Shown: positions 32,520 to 42,641 of the stretch, piece after piece | Layout: each line of letters begins with the position of its first letter | Position numbering within the stretch: position 1 is the stretch's first letter | NCBI GenBank assembly: GCA_004078665.1 | Contig: SCFO01000006.1 | Coordinates: 142,294 to 206,293 of the forward strand | Source: Halobacillus fulvus | GTDB lineage: Bacteria > Bacillota > Bacilli > Bacillales > Halobacillaceae | Direction of reading: 5' to 3' | Length of the DNA: 64,000 nucleotides | Program-made: the position numbers and the translations under genes | Notes under the pieces: generated by a model | Told to the model about the DNA's origin: nothing | Databases searched by the model: none | Seen by the model: the letters and a program-made list of their open reading frames with translations, nothing else

Positions 32520-32671
32520 TTCACCTTTGGAAAGAATTCAGAACAATAGTAAAAATCCAATTTAATTAGTGGGATTTAAAGCTTTCTTGCGTTACAATAG
32601 AAAATATGAATCTATGATTCGTGATAAGTAAAGCATCGAACAATAGAGAAGACCTAGGGAGGAATGTAACC

Positions 32672-33556
32672 ATGTCACAAACAGGTACTGACCGCGTCAA
32701 ACGCGGAATGGCAGAAATGCAAAAAGGCGGCGTCATCATGGACGTCGTAAACGCAGAACAGGCGAAAATCGCGGAAGAAGCAGGCGCTGTAGCCGTAATG
32801 GCTCTTGAGCGTGTACCAGCAGATATCCGTGCGGCGGGTGGCGTTGCCCGTATGGCAGACCCATCCATCACGGAAGAAGTGATGAATGCGGTATCGATTC
32901 CTGTTATGGCAAAAGCTCGTATCGGTCACATCACCGAAGCACGTGTCCTTGAAGCGATGGGCGTCGATTATATCGACGAGAGTGAAGTACTCACTCCAGC
33001 AGACGATATCTACCACATCAAAAAAGATGATTTCACGGTTCCTTTCGTTTGCGGATGCCGTAACATCGGCGAAGCGACTCGCCGTATCCGTGAAGGAGCG
33101 TCTATGCTTCGTACGAAAGGTGAGCCTGGTACAGGAAACATCGTAGAAGCGGTCAGCCACATGCGTCAGATTCAGTCCCAAATCCGCCACCTTCGCGGTC
33201 TATCCGAAGACGAAGTGATGGTGTATGCAAAAGATAACGGTGCTCCATTCGATCTATTGATGGAGATTCGTGAAGAAGGACGCCTTCCAGTTGTAAACTT
33301 CGCAGCTGGCGGAATTGCGACACCTGCTGATGCGGCTCTTATGATGGAGCTTGGCGCAGACGGTGTATTCGTTGGATCTGGAATTTTCAAATCCAAGAAT
33401 CCTGAGAAATTCGCGCGTGCCATTGTAGAAGCGACGACTCACTACAATGACTACAAGCTGATCGGTGAGCTTTCCAAAGGCCTTGGAACGGCAATGAAAG
33501 GTATGGAAATGTCCACACTGACAGGCGACCAGCGCATGCAGGACCGCAGTCAGTAA
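32672..33556 (+). CDS. pdxS: Pyridoxal 5-phosphate synthase subunit PdxS
   Basis: A 294-residue TIM-barrel synthase that makes PLP from ribose 5-phosphate, glyceraldehyde 3-phosphate and ammonia from PdxT. MAKARIGH, with a catalytic Lys, and the very conserved [14 protein letters not shown] segment are visible. The ATG at 32672 follows GGGAGG. It is 98 bases before pdxT, which supplies the ammonia. Confidence 0.98.
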   Translation: MSQTGTDRVKRGMAEMQKGGVIMDVVNAEQAKIAEEAGAVAVMALERVPADIRAAGGVARMADPSITEEVMNAVSIPVMAKARIGHITEARVLEAMGVDYIDESEVLTPADDIYHIKKDDFTVPFVCGCRNIGEATRRIREGASMLRTKGEPGTGNIVEAVSHMRQIQSQIRHLRGLSEDEVMVYAKDNGAPFDLLMEIREEGRLPVVNFAAGGIATPADAALMMELGADGVFVGSGIFKSKNPEKFARAIVEATTHYNDYKLIGELSKGLGTAMKGMEMSTLTGDQRMQDRSQ

Positions 33557-33654
33557 GACCGTTACATTTACAACATTCATTATGAAATCGGGAGGCGGGG
33601 TGCTGATACAGCGACCTCGCCTTCTGAGGATTCAAAATAAAGGAGACATGCATC

Positions 33655-34245
33655 ATGACGACAATCGGTGTATTAGGACTTCAAGGCGCTTTTCGTGAGC
33701 ATGTTCGTTCTGTGGAAGCTACAGGAGCAGAAGCGGTCGTAGTGAAAAAGAAAGAACAGCTAAAAGAAATCGACGGTCTCATCATCCCGGGTGGGGAAAG
33801 CACGACGATGAGACGTCTGATCGATAAATATGATTTTCTTGAGCCGATCCGCCAATTCGGCAAACAAGGAAAGCCGATCTTCGGAACGTGTGCAGGGTTG
33901 ATCCTGCTCGCTTCTGAAATCGACGGTTCTTATGATGTCCACCTGGGTGTCATGGATATCAAAGTACGCCGTAACGCATTCGGGCGTCAGCGTGACAGTT
34001 TCGAAGCCCCTCTTGATATTGAAGGTGTAGCCGAGGGCTATAACGCTGTGTTCATCCGCGCTCCTTATATCGAGGGAGTCGGAGAAAATACGAAGGTGCT
34101 TTCGACTTATGACGGTCATATTGTCGCGGCACAGCAGGACCAGTACCTGGCTTGCTCGTTCCATCCTGAATTGACGGACGACCATCGTTTGACGGCCCAT
34201 TTTGTCGAGATGGTTAAAGAATCCAAAAAAACACTTGCATTATAA
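33655..34245 (+). CDS. pdxT: Glutamine amidotransferase subunit PdxT
   Basis: A 196-residue class-I glutaminase with the oxyanion Gly motif [10 protein letters not shown], catalytic Cys in [11 protein letters not shown], and His/Glu in SFHPELTDD. It passes ammonia to PdxS. The next feature is a serine T-box. Confidence 0.98.
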   Translation: MTTIGVLGLQGAFREHVRSVEATGAEAVVVKKKEQLKEIDGLIIPGGESTTMRRLIDKYDFLEPIRQFGKQGKPIFGTCAGLILLASEIDGSYDVHLGVMDIKVRRNAFGRQRDSFEAPLDIEGVAEGYNAVFIRAPYIEGVGENTKVLSTYDGHIVAAQQDQYLACSFHPELTDDHRLTAHFVEMVKESKKTLAL

Positions 34246-34291
34246 TTAAAAATCGGCTAATGTTATGTAACACAAACCGATGATTTTAACG

Positions 34292-35848
<1,557 letters not shown>

Positions 35849-35989
35849 GTTGAAGATGCGTCAGTTTTGAAGATTGTGGGATGAGGTAAGGAACTTCGTG
35901 AAAAATAATCGGTACTTCAGGAAGTCGAAACGTTTCCCACTGCATTCTTTAACGTTCAAATCATCATGTTTCCTTTCACAAATGTAGGG

Positions 35990-36061
35990 AAGAAGGGGCG
36001 GGGAATAGCTGCTATGTGGGGATCTCAGTTTGCCTGGGAACTCCCCATTCCTCGTCCCTCC
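35990..36061. repeat. Possible degenerate palindromic repeat
   Basis: GAAGGGGCGGGGAAT and ATTCCTCGTCCCTCC are imperfect inverted arms (about 13 of 15) around a core with GGGGATCTCAG. It looks like a decayed member of the same family as 36165-36277. Lower confidence than the other copies. Confidence 0.4.
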
Positions 36062-36164
36062 TATCATAAATGAGGATTTTCTAGGTTTAGTACACTTTTA
36101 TAAAGTTACAATGAAGCTTTGTGAAAATGTCCTCTTCTCTAGTTTGCGTCTCTCTTATAAACGC

Positions 36165-36277
36165 AAAGGTGTCGGGGAAATCGTGTGGGAAAGCGGGATA
36201 GGTGAGACCCCGGAAGACGTAGTCTGAGGAGGTTCAGCGCACGCCCACGGAAGGCGAGTGATTTCCTCGACACCTTT
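36165..36277. repeat. Palindromic intergenic repeat, full copy
   Basis: AAAGGTGTCGGGGAAATC (36165-36182) and GATTTCCTCGACACCTTT (36260-36277) are inverted with 17 of 18 matches. The core has GAGACCCCGGAAGACGTAG, TGAGGAGG and CGCCCACGGAAGGCGAGTG. It lies between serS and tRNA-Ser. Confidence 0.75.
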
Positions 36278-36421
36278 TATTCTATTTAGGGAAGGTTTAT
36301 TTAGCTTTCTTTTTTCTTATTCTAACTCATGATGAATTGACTTCCTCAAAACCGGTTAGTATAATAACGACGGGACAAACAGACCGACTCGACATTTTTC
36401 GAAAAAAGATGAGAAAGATTG

Positions 36422-36450
36422 TTGACGAGCTAAAAGAACCGTGTTAATAT
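36422..36450 (+). promoter_or_regulatory. Promoter of tRNA-Ser
   Basis: TTGACG and TAATAT at 17-base spacing, ending 18 bases before the mature tRNA. Confidence 0.85.
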
Positions 36451-36468
36451 ATTACTTGTCGGTCACAC

Positions 36469-36561
36469 GGAGGAGTACCCAAGTCCGGCTGAAGGGAGCG
36501 GTCTTGAAAACCGCCAGGAGGTTTACGCCTCGCGGGGGTTCGAATCCCTCCTCCTCCGCCA
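36469..36561 (+). tRNA. tRNA-Ser (anticodon TGA)
   Basis: A 93-base class II tRNA. Acceptor GGAGGAG pairs CTCCTCC, discriminator G, and CCA is encoded. The anticodon loop CTTGAAA between GCGGT and ACCGC gives TGA, reading UCA. A long variable arm is present. It is just downstream of serS, as in B. subtilis. Confidence 0.97.
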
Positions 36562-36609
36562 TTTTATTATCAACAATAGCGCATAAATATTGGAGATTTA
36601 TAGAACAGG

Positions 36610-36638
36610 AATCGTTACGGAAACGTAACGATTTTTTT
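36610..36638 (+). terminator. Terminator after tRNA-Ser
   Basis: AATCGTTACG, a GAAA tetraloop and CGTAACGATT, then TTTTT. Ten perfect pairs. Confidence 0.93.
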
Positions 36639-36674
36639 ATGCAAAAAACCGGTCATAGCGTACCGGGACATGGC

Positions 36675-37031
36675 CTAAAATGTCACCGCTTCTAACAAAT
36701 TCCCGGACGGGTCATAGAAACGGAAGAATCGAAGTTCTCCGTGAGCATGGATCTCAGACACTTCTATGTTTTTCTTTTGAAAAGCATCATATAGCCTATC
36801 GATCTCTTCTACATAGAAATTAAAAGCGGCATGAGAGGCATTCGGCACCTCTTCTGCTTCATAAAGGGTCAATGCTGTATGTGGTGTGTCTGACGTTGTA
36901 AAACGGAATCCCACATAGCCTCCACTTCGGAAGATCACCTCGAAAGGGAACAGTTCCATATACCACTTCTCCGCCTTTTTCACATCAAGAACAGGGACAA
37001 ATACGGTATCAATTCGTTTAATCTGGTTCAT
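36675..37031 (-). CDS. VOC-family (glyoxalase-fold) protein
   Basis: A 118-residue single-domain vicinal oxygen chelate protein (VPVLDVKKAEKWYMELF at the start, FRFYDPSGNLLEAVTF at the end). Its function could be a dioxygenase, an isomerase or drug binding. The start follows AAAGGAGG. It is 57 bases after the small sigma factor gene on the same strand, probably one operon. Confidence 0.85.
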   Translation of the reverse strand: MNQIKRIDTVFVPVLDVKKAEKWYMELFPFEVIFRSGGYVGFRFTTSDTPHTALTLYEAEEVPNASHAAFNFYVEEIDRLYDAFQKKNIEVSEIHAHGELRFFRFYDPSGNLLEAVTF

Positions 37032-37088
37032 TTATTATTCCTCCTTTAATCAAACAACGATGTGGACGCCTTAAAAGATACAGGCTTT

Positions 37089-37718
37089 TTATATTTTTTC
37101 TTGAAAGGTCAGCATGTTGCCGAACGGGTCTGTCACTTCAAAGGAAAACCACCGGTCCTGTACCTTGACGATAACTCCGTGATGAATCAAGATTTGAAAG
37201 GTAGAGGCGATCAGCTGATGGTTCTGCTCTCTGATTGCTCGGACAAACCGGTCGATAAGCGAAGGGACCGGCTCGTTCTGTTTCCGGTTCGCCTCCCGTA
37301 GCGTTTGTCTCGCCCGGTGCAGAGATATTTTGACATCGCTCTCAGAACAGGACAGGATATTTGATGTTTCTTTCGCTGTAAAACCGAAATATTCGATCAG
37401 CAAAAAACAACTGGCTTGTTTGTCCGGGAGCAGACTGACGAGCCAGTCGATTCCCTCATAGAGCGTGATATCTTCCGTTCCGTACGATTTTATAGAAAAA
37501 GGATCCGTCGGATGTTCCTTATTTTTCCGCAACAGATCACGCCAGAGACTTGAGGCGATCCGGAATAGATAAGCTTTAGGAGCAGAATGGTTTTCTAACG
37601 TTTCCGTATAATTCATCGCTTTTACATACGTCTGCTGAAACAGGTCATCTCCGTCCCAAGGGGTTCCCGTCAGCGCATAGCAATATTTCTTTAGTTCTTT
37701 TGCATAGTGATCAAACAT
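37089..37718 (-). CDS. ECF-type RNA polymerase sigma factor with C-terminal extension
   Basis: A 209-residue sigma-70 family protein. Region 2 is around GDDLFQQTYVKAMNY and region 4 around LPDKQASCFLLIEYFGFTAK, with the helix-turn-helix near SCSESDVKISLHRAR. After region 4 comes an extra 50-60 residues ending SFEVTDPFGNMLTFQEKI. That end resembles the last strand of the VOC protein encoded next (YDPSGNLLEAVTF) or a SnoaL-type tail. No anti-sigma gene is adjacent, so the tail may control activity. Confidence 0.8.
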   Translation of the reverse strand: MFDHYAKELKKYCYALTGTPWDGDDLFQQTYVKAMNYTETLENHSAPKAYLFRIASSLWRDLLRKNKEHPTDPFSIKSYGTEDITLYEGIDWLVSLLPDKQASCFLLIEYFGFTAKETSNILSCSESDVKISLHRARQTLREANRKQNEPVPSLIDRFVRAIREQNHQLIASTFQILIHHGVIVKVQDRWFSFEVTDPFGNMLTFQEKI

Positions 37719-37848
37719 GTTTTCACCTCGTTTACCTATTCGCTTTTTATACGACGAATTCCTGTCGCCTGCAGGACGGAGGGCATGTTCAATCCGTCTC
37801 TTCGATGTATAATAGAATCAGACAATTCGAAAGGGTGGGGTAAAGGAG

Positions 37849-38463
37849 ATGAATATCATTGTGTTTGGAGCGACAGGAAAAACAGGGACACCGTTTGTGA
37901 AACAAGCATTGGATCATGGACATCGTGTCACGGCGTTTGTCCGTTCCCCGGAGAAGCTTGTCCTGAAGCATGAGAATCTGCAGGTTTTCCGAGGGGATGC
38001 GTTGAAAGAAGATCATGTCGTCAAAGCGATAGAAGGTCATGATGTGGTCGTTTCGTGCCTCGGATCTGAGGGGTTGAAGCCTTCACGCGTGCTCGAATAC
38101 ATGGCGGAAAATATCGTGACGGGAATGCAAAAACATGGACTGAGTCGGATTGCGTACGTGGCTTCTGCAGGTCTCTATAATGAAATTCCAGGTTTTCTAG
38201 GCTGGATGTCGCAGCGGATATTGAAAAACGTGCTTGAGGATCATCGCAGAGCCGTCAATACGATCATCGCTGCGAATCTGGATTATACAATTGCCCGCCC
38301 GCTCCGGTTGGAAGACGGTCTTTTGACAGAAGAATATCGTATGACCCCAGCAGGAGTACCCGATTCAGGAAGCCGGATTTCCCGCAATGACGTGGCCCAT
38401 TTCCTGCTCCGATCGATCGAAGAAGACGAATGGATCAAGGAGACGGTGGGACTAGCTTATTAA
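37849..38463 (+). CDS. NAD(P)H-binding NmrA-like oxidoreductase
   Basis: A 204-residue atypical SDR starting MNIIVFGATGKTGTPFVKQA, with the GATGKTG cofactor loop and the SCLG, YVASAG and ARPLRL segments of the NAD(P)-binding_10 family. These act as flavin reductases or redox sensors. The exact role is unknown. It diverges from the sigma gene. Confidence 0.87.
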   Translation: MNIIVFGATGKTGTPFVKQALDHGHRVTAFVRSPEKLVLKHENLQVFRGDALKEDHVVKAIEGHDVVVSCLGSEGLKPSRVLEYMAENIVTGMQKHGLSRIAYVASAGLYNEIPGFLGWMSQRILKNVLEDHRRAVNTIIAANLDYTIARPLRLEDGLLTEEYRMTPAGVPDSGSRISRNDVAHFLLRSIEEDEWIKETVGLAY

Positions 38464-38519
38464 AAGAGTTTTGCTGAAATGGATGAGCTATGATCCCTTA
38501 TATAGAAAGGAGGGGTACA

Positions 38520-38978
38520 TTGGGATATATCGAAGACATCCGTGCTCTTGTCGGAAATCGCCCGCTCATCTTGAATGGCTCCGTTGTCATCGTCATCGAT
38601 GATCAGGACCGGATTCTGCTCGAACAGCGTACTTATCCAGAAGGGGTATGGGGGCTTCCTGGCGGTTTGATGGAGCTTGGAGAAAGTACGGAAGAGGTCG
38701 CCCGACGCGAGCTCTGGGAAGAAACCGGACTGAAGGCTGGAACGTTGCACCTGATTGACATTTATTCCGGTTCCGATCAGTTCACAGTCGCCGCGAATGG
38801 TGATCAGTTTTATACTGTGACGACTTCTTACTATACGAAAGACGTAGAAGGGACATTGAAGAACGATCCGGACGAGTCGTTCCAGTGCACGTTCATCCAT
38901 CCGGCACAATTCCCGGAAAAGATGATCGGAAGCCATCGAATGATGATCGAGGATTATTTGAGGCGCGTCAAAGAGTGA
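38520..38978 (+). CDS. NUDIX hydrolase
   Basis: A 152-residue NUDIX protein. The Nudix box starts GGLMELGESTEEVARRELWE and continues ETGL. The N-terminal LGYIEDIRALVG segment is common in YjhB-like proteins. The start is TTG 38520, six bases after AGGAGGGG; the upstream ATG at 38490 has no ribosome site. Likely cleaves a nucleotide or sugar-nucleotide pyrophosphate. Confidence 0.88.
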   Translation: MGYIEDIRALVGNRPLILNGSVVIVIDDQDRILLEQRTYPEGVWGLPGGLMELGESTEEVARRELWEETGLKAGTLHLIDIYSGSDQFTVAANGDQFYTVTTSYYTKDVEGTLKNDPDESFQCTFIHPAQFPEKMIGSHRMMIEDYLRRVKE

Positions 38979-38986
38979 TGATACAT

Positions 38987-39022
38987 AAAAAAGATCAGAG
39001 CCCCGGGGCTCTGATCTTTTTT
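38987..39022. terminator. Bidirectional terminator nudix/dck
   Basis: AAAAAAGATCAGAGCCCC and its exact complement form a 36-base perfect palindrome, with an A-run and T-run on the two sides. It serves both converging genes. Confidence 0.95.
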
Positions 39023-39025
39023 GAA

Positions 39026-39709
39026 TTACGTCAATAAGCGACTGGAACGCCATTTGCGCGACTGCTGGATGAAGTGACCGATTTTTTCAAGAATCGGCTC
39101 TACGCTGTCCTCATTGTTCAAGACATCGTAATCAGCGATGTTCAGGCGCAGGACAGGGCAGGAATTGAAATTGTCGATCCAATTCTCATACCGTTTGAAC
39201 ATTTCTTCCCAATACTCGATTGGCGTTTCCTGTTCCATCGGGCGACCACGCTTCTTGATGCGATCGAGAATATCGTCAAACGATCCTTCCAAATAAATGA
39301 GAAGATCAGGATGAGGGAAATAAGGCGTCATGACCATTGCATCGAACAAATTGGTGTACGTCTCATAATCCGTTTCGGACATCGTCCCTTTTTCATAGTG
39401 CATCTGGGCGAAGATTCCCGTATCTTCGTAGATGGAGCGGTCCTGGATGAAGCCGCCGCCGTATTCGAAGATTTTCTTTTGTTCCTTGAAGCGTTCGGCC
39501 AAGAAATAAATCTGAAGATGAAAGCTCCAGCGTTCGAAGTCTTTATAAAATTTATCGAGGTACGGATTGGTTTCCACTTTTTCGAAAGACGTGCGGAATT
39601 GTAAGGCATCCGCCAGCGCATTCGTCATCGTCGATTTGCCAACACCGACCGTCCCGGCAATCGTAATGACGCTGTCGTGTGGAATTCCGTGACGTTCACG
39701 TGCATTCAT
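39026..39709 (-). CDS. dck: Deoxyadenosine/deoxycytidine kinase
   Basis: A 227-residue deoxynucleoside kinase with P-loop GTVGVGKSTM, the DRS motif (IQDRSIYEDTGIF) and the lid region. It salvages deoxyadenosine and deoxycytidine. It overlaps dgk by four bases (ATGA), as in B. subtilis yaaF-yaaG. Confidence 0.93.
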   Translation of the reverse strand: MNARERHGIPHDSVITIAGTVGVGKSTMTNALADALQFRTSFEKVETNPYLDKFYKDFERWSFHLQIYFLAERFKEQKKIFEYGGGFIQDRSIYEDTGIFAQMHYEKGTMSETDYETYTNLFDAMVMTPYFPHPDLLIYLEGSFDDILDRIKKRGRPMEQETPIEYWEEMFKRYENWIDNFNSCPVLRLNIADYDVLNNEDSVEPILEKIGHFIQQSRKWRSSRLLT

Positions 39710-40347
39710 TTGATAACTTCTCCTTTATTTAAGTGTTGCTCAACTTGATCAACAATATAATTTAAGTCTTCCTGGTATTTCACAAAATCAATATGGTCTC
39801 CGTTCAGACGAATGACTGGGATGTCAGGGTTTTCTTTTTCAAAATTATTCATGAACTCTTCATAATCCTGAGAAAGCTGCTGCAAATAGGAGGCCTGTAT
39901 ATTCGCCTCGACATCGCGGTTGCGCATACGGATGCGCTCAAGCAGTGTATTCAGGCTGGCATGCAAATAGACGACCATGTTCGGGCGCGGCATGTCATGA
40001 GTCAAGATATCAAAAATCTGTGAGTATTTAAAGAACTGCTCCTCACGTAAGGTACGGCGGGCAAAAATCATATTCTTGGAAATGTGGTAATCAGCCACAA
40101 CCGGCTTTCCTTCCCCTAAATACTTCGTATCGATGTCTTCGAGCTGCTTGAAACGATTGCACAAGAAGAACATCTCGGTTTGGAAGCTCCATTCTTCAAT
40201 GTTGTCGTAAAACTTGCCTAAAAACGGATTCTCCTCAACGATTTCCTTCAGCAAATGAAAATCAAACTGGGAGGCGAGCTTTTTAGACAGAGACGTTTTC
40301 CCAACCCCAATGGGCCCTTCAACAGCAATGAAAGGTAATTGTCCCAT
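39706..40347 (-). CDS. dgk: Deoxyguanosine kinase
   Basis: A 213-residue kinase starting MGQLPFIAVEGPIGVGKTSL, close to B. subtilis Dgk. The ENPFLGKFY and EEWSFQTEMFFLCNR segments, VADYHISKN and the PNMVVYLHASLNTLLERI region are conserved. It salvages deoxyguanosine. First gene of the dgk-dck pair. Confidence 0.94.
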   Translation of the reverse strand: MGQLPFIAVEGPIGVGKTSLSKKLASQFDFHLLKEIVEENPFLGKFYDNIEEWSFQTEMFFLCNRFKQLEDIDTKYLGEGKPVVADYHISKNMIFARRTLREEQFFKYSQIFDILTHDMPRPNMVVYLHASLNTLLERIRMRNRDVEANIQASYLQQLSQDYEEFMNNFEKENPDIPVIRLNGDHIDFVKYQEDLNYIVDQVEQHLNKGEVIK

Positions 40348-40520
40348 CTCTTCTCCTCCTTTAAACTCTTTTAAGAAACGTTCAGAAGTACGCCTGAACG
40401 GTTACGATTCTTCGATTCTTTTTGACAGACAAATAACATTTTATCATATTAGGAGAGAGGAAGTAACACGAACAGCATAATTTTGGGAGGAATTTGCTTT
40501 TCATCTGTCCTATTTTTTTG

Positions 40521-40526
40521 TATAAT
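40521..40526 (+). promoter_or_regulatory. -10 box of tRNA-Arg promoter
   Basis: A perfect TATAAT 13 bases before the mature tRNA. The -35 is poor. Confidence 0.6.
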
Positions 40527-40539
40527 GAGTTTTACATGT

Positions 40540-40612
40540 GCCCCCGTAGCTCAGGGGATAGAGCATCGGTTTCCTAAACCGTGTGCCGCAGGTTCGAATC
40601 CTGCCGGGGGCA
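40540..40612 (+). tRNA. tRNA-Arg (anticodon CCT), no encoded CCA
   Basis: GCCCCCG pairs with CGGGGGC, followed by A (40612). The loop TTCCTAA gives anticodon CCT, reading AGG. The next bases are TCG, so the CCA end is not encoded and must be added by the CCA enzyme, unlike the tRNA-Ser at 36469. Confidence 0.96.
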
Positions 40613-40620
40613 TCGCGCAA

Positions 40621-40650
40621 CCTCAGCCATTCATCGGCTGAGGTTTTTTT
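40621..40650 (+). terminator. Terminator after tRNA-Arg
   Basis: CCTCAGCC and GGCTGAGG form an eight-pair stem, then seven T. Confidence 0.92.
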
Positions 40651-40733
40651 CTGTTTTCATAGGAAAAAAGCAGGGTTTTTGGCACTTCTTGTCGTAAAAG
40701 TATCAAAAAGACAACGCAAGGAGGCATTATTGA

Positions 40734-41393
40734 GTGAAATCCCTGAAATTAGCACTTTTTTTCCTTTTATTTGGAATGCTACTTGTCGCAGGATGTTCGG
40801 GACAGGATGAAGTAGAATCGAAACAGGATGAAAAATCGGCAGAAGACAATGAATCCATCGATCCTGCGTTCGAAGGCTTTGAGGAGAACGATCAGATCAT
40901 TGGCCAGACATTGTTGGAATTTGAACTGCCCGAAGCAGGCAGGGTCCCGGCAGAAGAGGTGGAAGATCGCTTTGGAATGGCGGCGGCTGGAGATCGTATT
41001 GTCGCTTATGAGAATGGATATCTTGTCAATGAAGAAACAAAGCGTGTGATAGCGATCCAATACGATGGAGATGAGCAGCCGGAGCCGGAAGGAACTCAAG
41101 TATTGGCCTTGTTCCAATCGATCGTTCAGGTGCTTTCGGACAGCTACACAGATGAAAATAACCGTGAACCGTCCGATGCAGGAATCATCATCAGTGAACT
41201 TGAGGAGGTCCGCCCATTTCTGAACGAATATCCTGAAATCACAGCTTGGATCGAAGAGACGCAGGGTCATTTCCAAGAAGCCTATGATTTATGGGAAGAG
41301 CATGCAGAGCAAGCTGAACCAGCATACATAAAAGGAGCGGAAAACCTTTTAGACATGAAGAAAGTCATGGATGCGGCCGCAGAACAAAGCTGA
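40734..41393 (+). CDS. Putative lipoprotein of unknown function
   Basis: A 219-residue protein starting at GTG, with a signal peptide and lipobox LLVAGCSG (Cys at about residue 21). The next 40 residues are acidic and likely disordered; then comes a helical, acidic region with no motif I know. AAGGAGG lies nine bases before the start. It faces vanZ across six bases. Presumably anchored outside the membrane. Confidence 0.82.
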   Translation: MKSLKLALFFLLFGMLLVAGCSGQDEVESKQDEKSAEDNESIDPAFEGFEENDQIIGQTLLEFELPEAGRVPAEEVEDRFGMAAAGDRIVAYENGYLVNEETKRVIAIQYDGDEQPEPEGTQVLALFQSIVQVLSDSYTDENNREPSDAGIIISELEEVRPFLNEYPEITAWIEETQGHFQEAYDLWEEHAEQAEPAYIKGAENLLDMKKVMDAAAEQS

Positions 41394-41399
41394 AGTGAT

Positions 41400-42008
41400 T
41401 CAACGCTTCAGCTTTTCTTCGCTCATTTTCGGAAATCGAATCGTTTTCCGGATAAGCGGACCGATCGCAAATCCAATCCAAACCCCGATTAGATTCAATA
41501 GGAAGTCGTCGATATCCATACTTCCCCTTCCGGTGATCAATTGAGCCGTTTCAATGGCGGCGATCCCCACAATCGGAGCCACTATTTTCACCCATAACGA
41601 CTGGTGGAACAACACAAGGTAAATGCCGAATGGGATGAACAGGCCGATATTGGCGACCAAATTGTAAAAGCTGATGAGCGGTTCCACATTATTGGATAAA
41701 TACAGCTCAATCGTTTGAAAAGGAACAAGGTTGATTTCCCTATTCTGATTTCCTTCAAAGCGTAAGAAGAGAAGCATGAGGAGAAGGAGTCCGTAAACAC
41801 TCATAAAAGCATGGATCCAGAATGCAGGAATGACATACTGTTCTCTTCGCACAAAGCTGACGAGGATGGCCAGGACCCCGAAAATAACGAGGTAATACAT
41901 GAGATAAGAAGCCGGATGCAAGTAATAGGCGCTTCTTAAGAATACCGGGAACAAAAACCAGTACACTGCTTGTGAAATCAAAAAGCTCCAAATCAGATTT
42001 TTTTTCAT
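41400..42008 (-). CDS. VanZ-family membrane protein
   Basis: A 202-residue protein with five hydrophobic segments, including the VanZ-like FIPFGIYL and the GRGSMDIDDFLLNLIGVWIG region. VanZ gives teicoplanin resistance in some contexts, but most family members have unknown roles. It overlaps modC by four bases, so it is co-translated with the mod genes. Confidence 0.83.
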   Translation of the reverse strand: MKKNLIWSFLISQAVYWFLFPVFLRSAYYLHPASYLMYYLVIFGVLAILVSFVRREQYVIPAFWIHAFMSVYGLLLLMLLFLRFEGNQNREINLVPFQTIELYLSNNVEPLISFYNLVANIGLFIPFGIYLVLFHQSLWVKIVAPIVGIAAIETAQLITGRGSMDIDDFLLNLIGVWIGFAIGPLIRKTIRFPKMSEEKLKR

Positions 42009-42628
42009 GACTCTACCCTCTGCTTTCCATGGTCGATGTGAATCATGCGATCGGCCAGCGTTTCCGCTTCTTCTCGATCATGAGTGACAAGGATGATCGG
42101 CATGCTCCATTTTTTGTGCAGTCTTAGCAATTCTTCATAACATTCTTTTTTCACTTTAACGTCCAAGGAAGAGAACGGTTCGTCCAGTAGCAGGAGCTCC
42201 GGTTCTGTCGCAAAAGCACGGGCTAAGGCGACGCGTTGCTTCTCTCCACCGGATATCTGTCCAGGATACTCCTCCAGTAAATGGCCGATCCCGATCGTCT
42301 CAGCAAGCGGGACGACCTGGTCCGGGTTTTTGGCTCCATATAATATGTTTTTGCGGACCGTCATATGAGGAAATAAAGCGTAATCCTGAAAAACGTACCC
42401 GATGTTTCGGCGCTGGACAGGCACGGGCTTTTCACCATTTTTATACAAGACACATCCATTTAAGGCAATTTCCCCTTCATCCGGATGCTCCAGTCCGGAT
42501 ATGCAATGCAGGGTTGTCGTTTTTCCAGACCCAGAGGGGCCGAGCAAAGCGGTCACTTCATGGTCCACATCAAATTCTAGATTCAGTGTAAAAGTCTTTA
42601 ATTTTTTCTTGATCGAAACTGAAAGCAT
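42005..42628 (-). CDS. modC: Molybdate-type ABC transporter ATPase ModC (short)
   Basis: A 207-residue ABC ATPase: Walker A GPSGSGKTTT, signature ISGGEKQRVALARA, Walker B LLLLDEP, and the switch His in LVTHDREEAE. It lacks the C-terminal molybdate-binding TOBE domain of E. coli ModC (about 350 residues), so it would not sense molybdate itself. It could also serve tungstate. Fourteen bases after modB. Confidence 0.88.
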   Translation of the reverse strand: MLSVSIKKKLKTFTLNLEFDVDHEVTALLGPSGSGKTTTLHCISGLEHPDEGEIALNGCVLYKNGEKPVPVQRRNIGYVFQDYALFPHMTVRKNILYGAKNPDQVVPLAETIGIGHLLEEYPGQISGGEKQRVALARAFATEPELLLLDEPFSSLDVKVKKECYEELLRLHKKWSMPIILVTHDREEAETLADRMIHIDHGKQRVES

Positions 42629-42641
42629 AAGACCCCTCCAT

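Noticed and set aside
36441-36695. An 84-codon frame crossing tRNA-Ser
   Set aside because: The tRNA explains the sequence; the frame is accidental.
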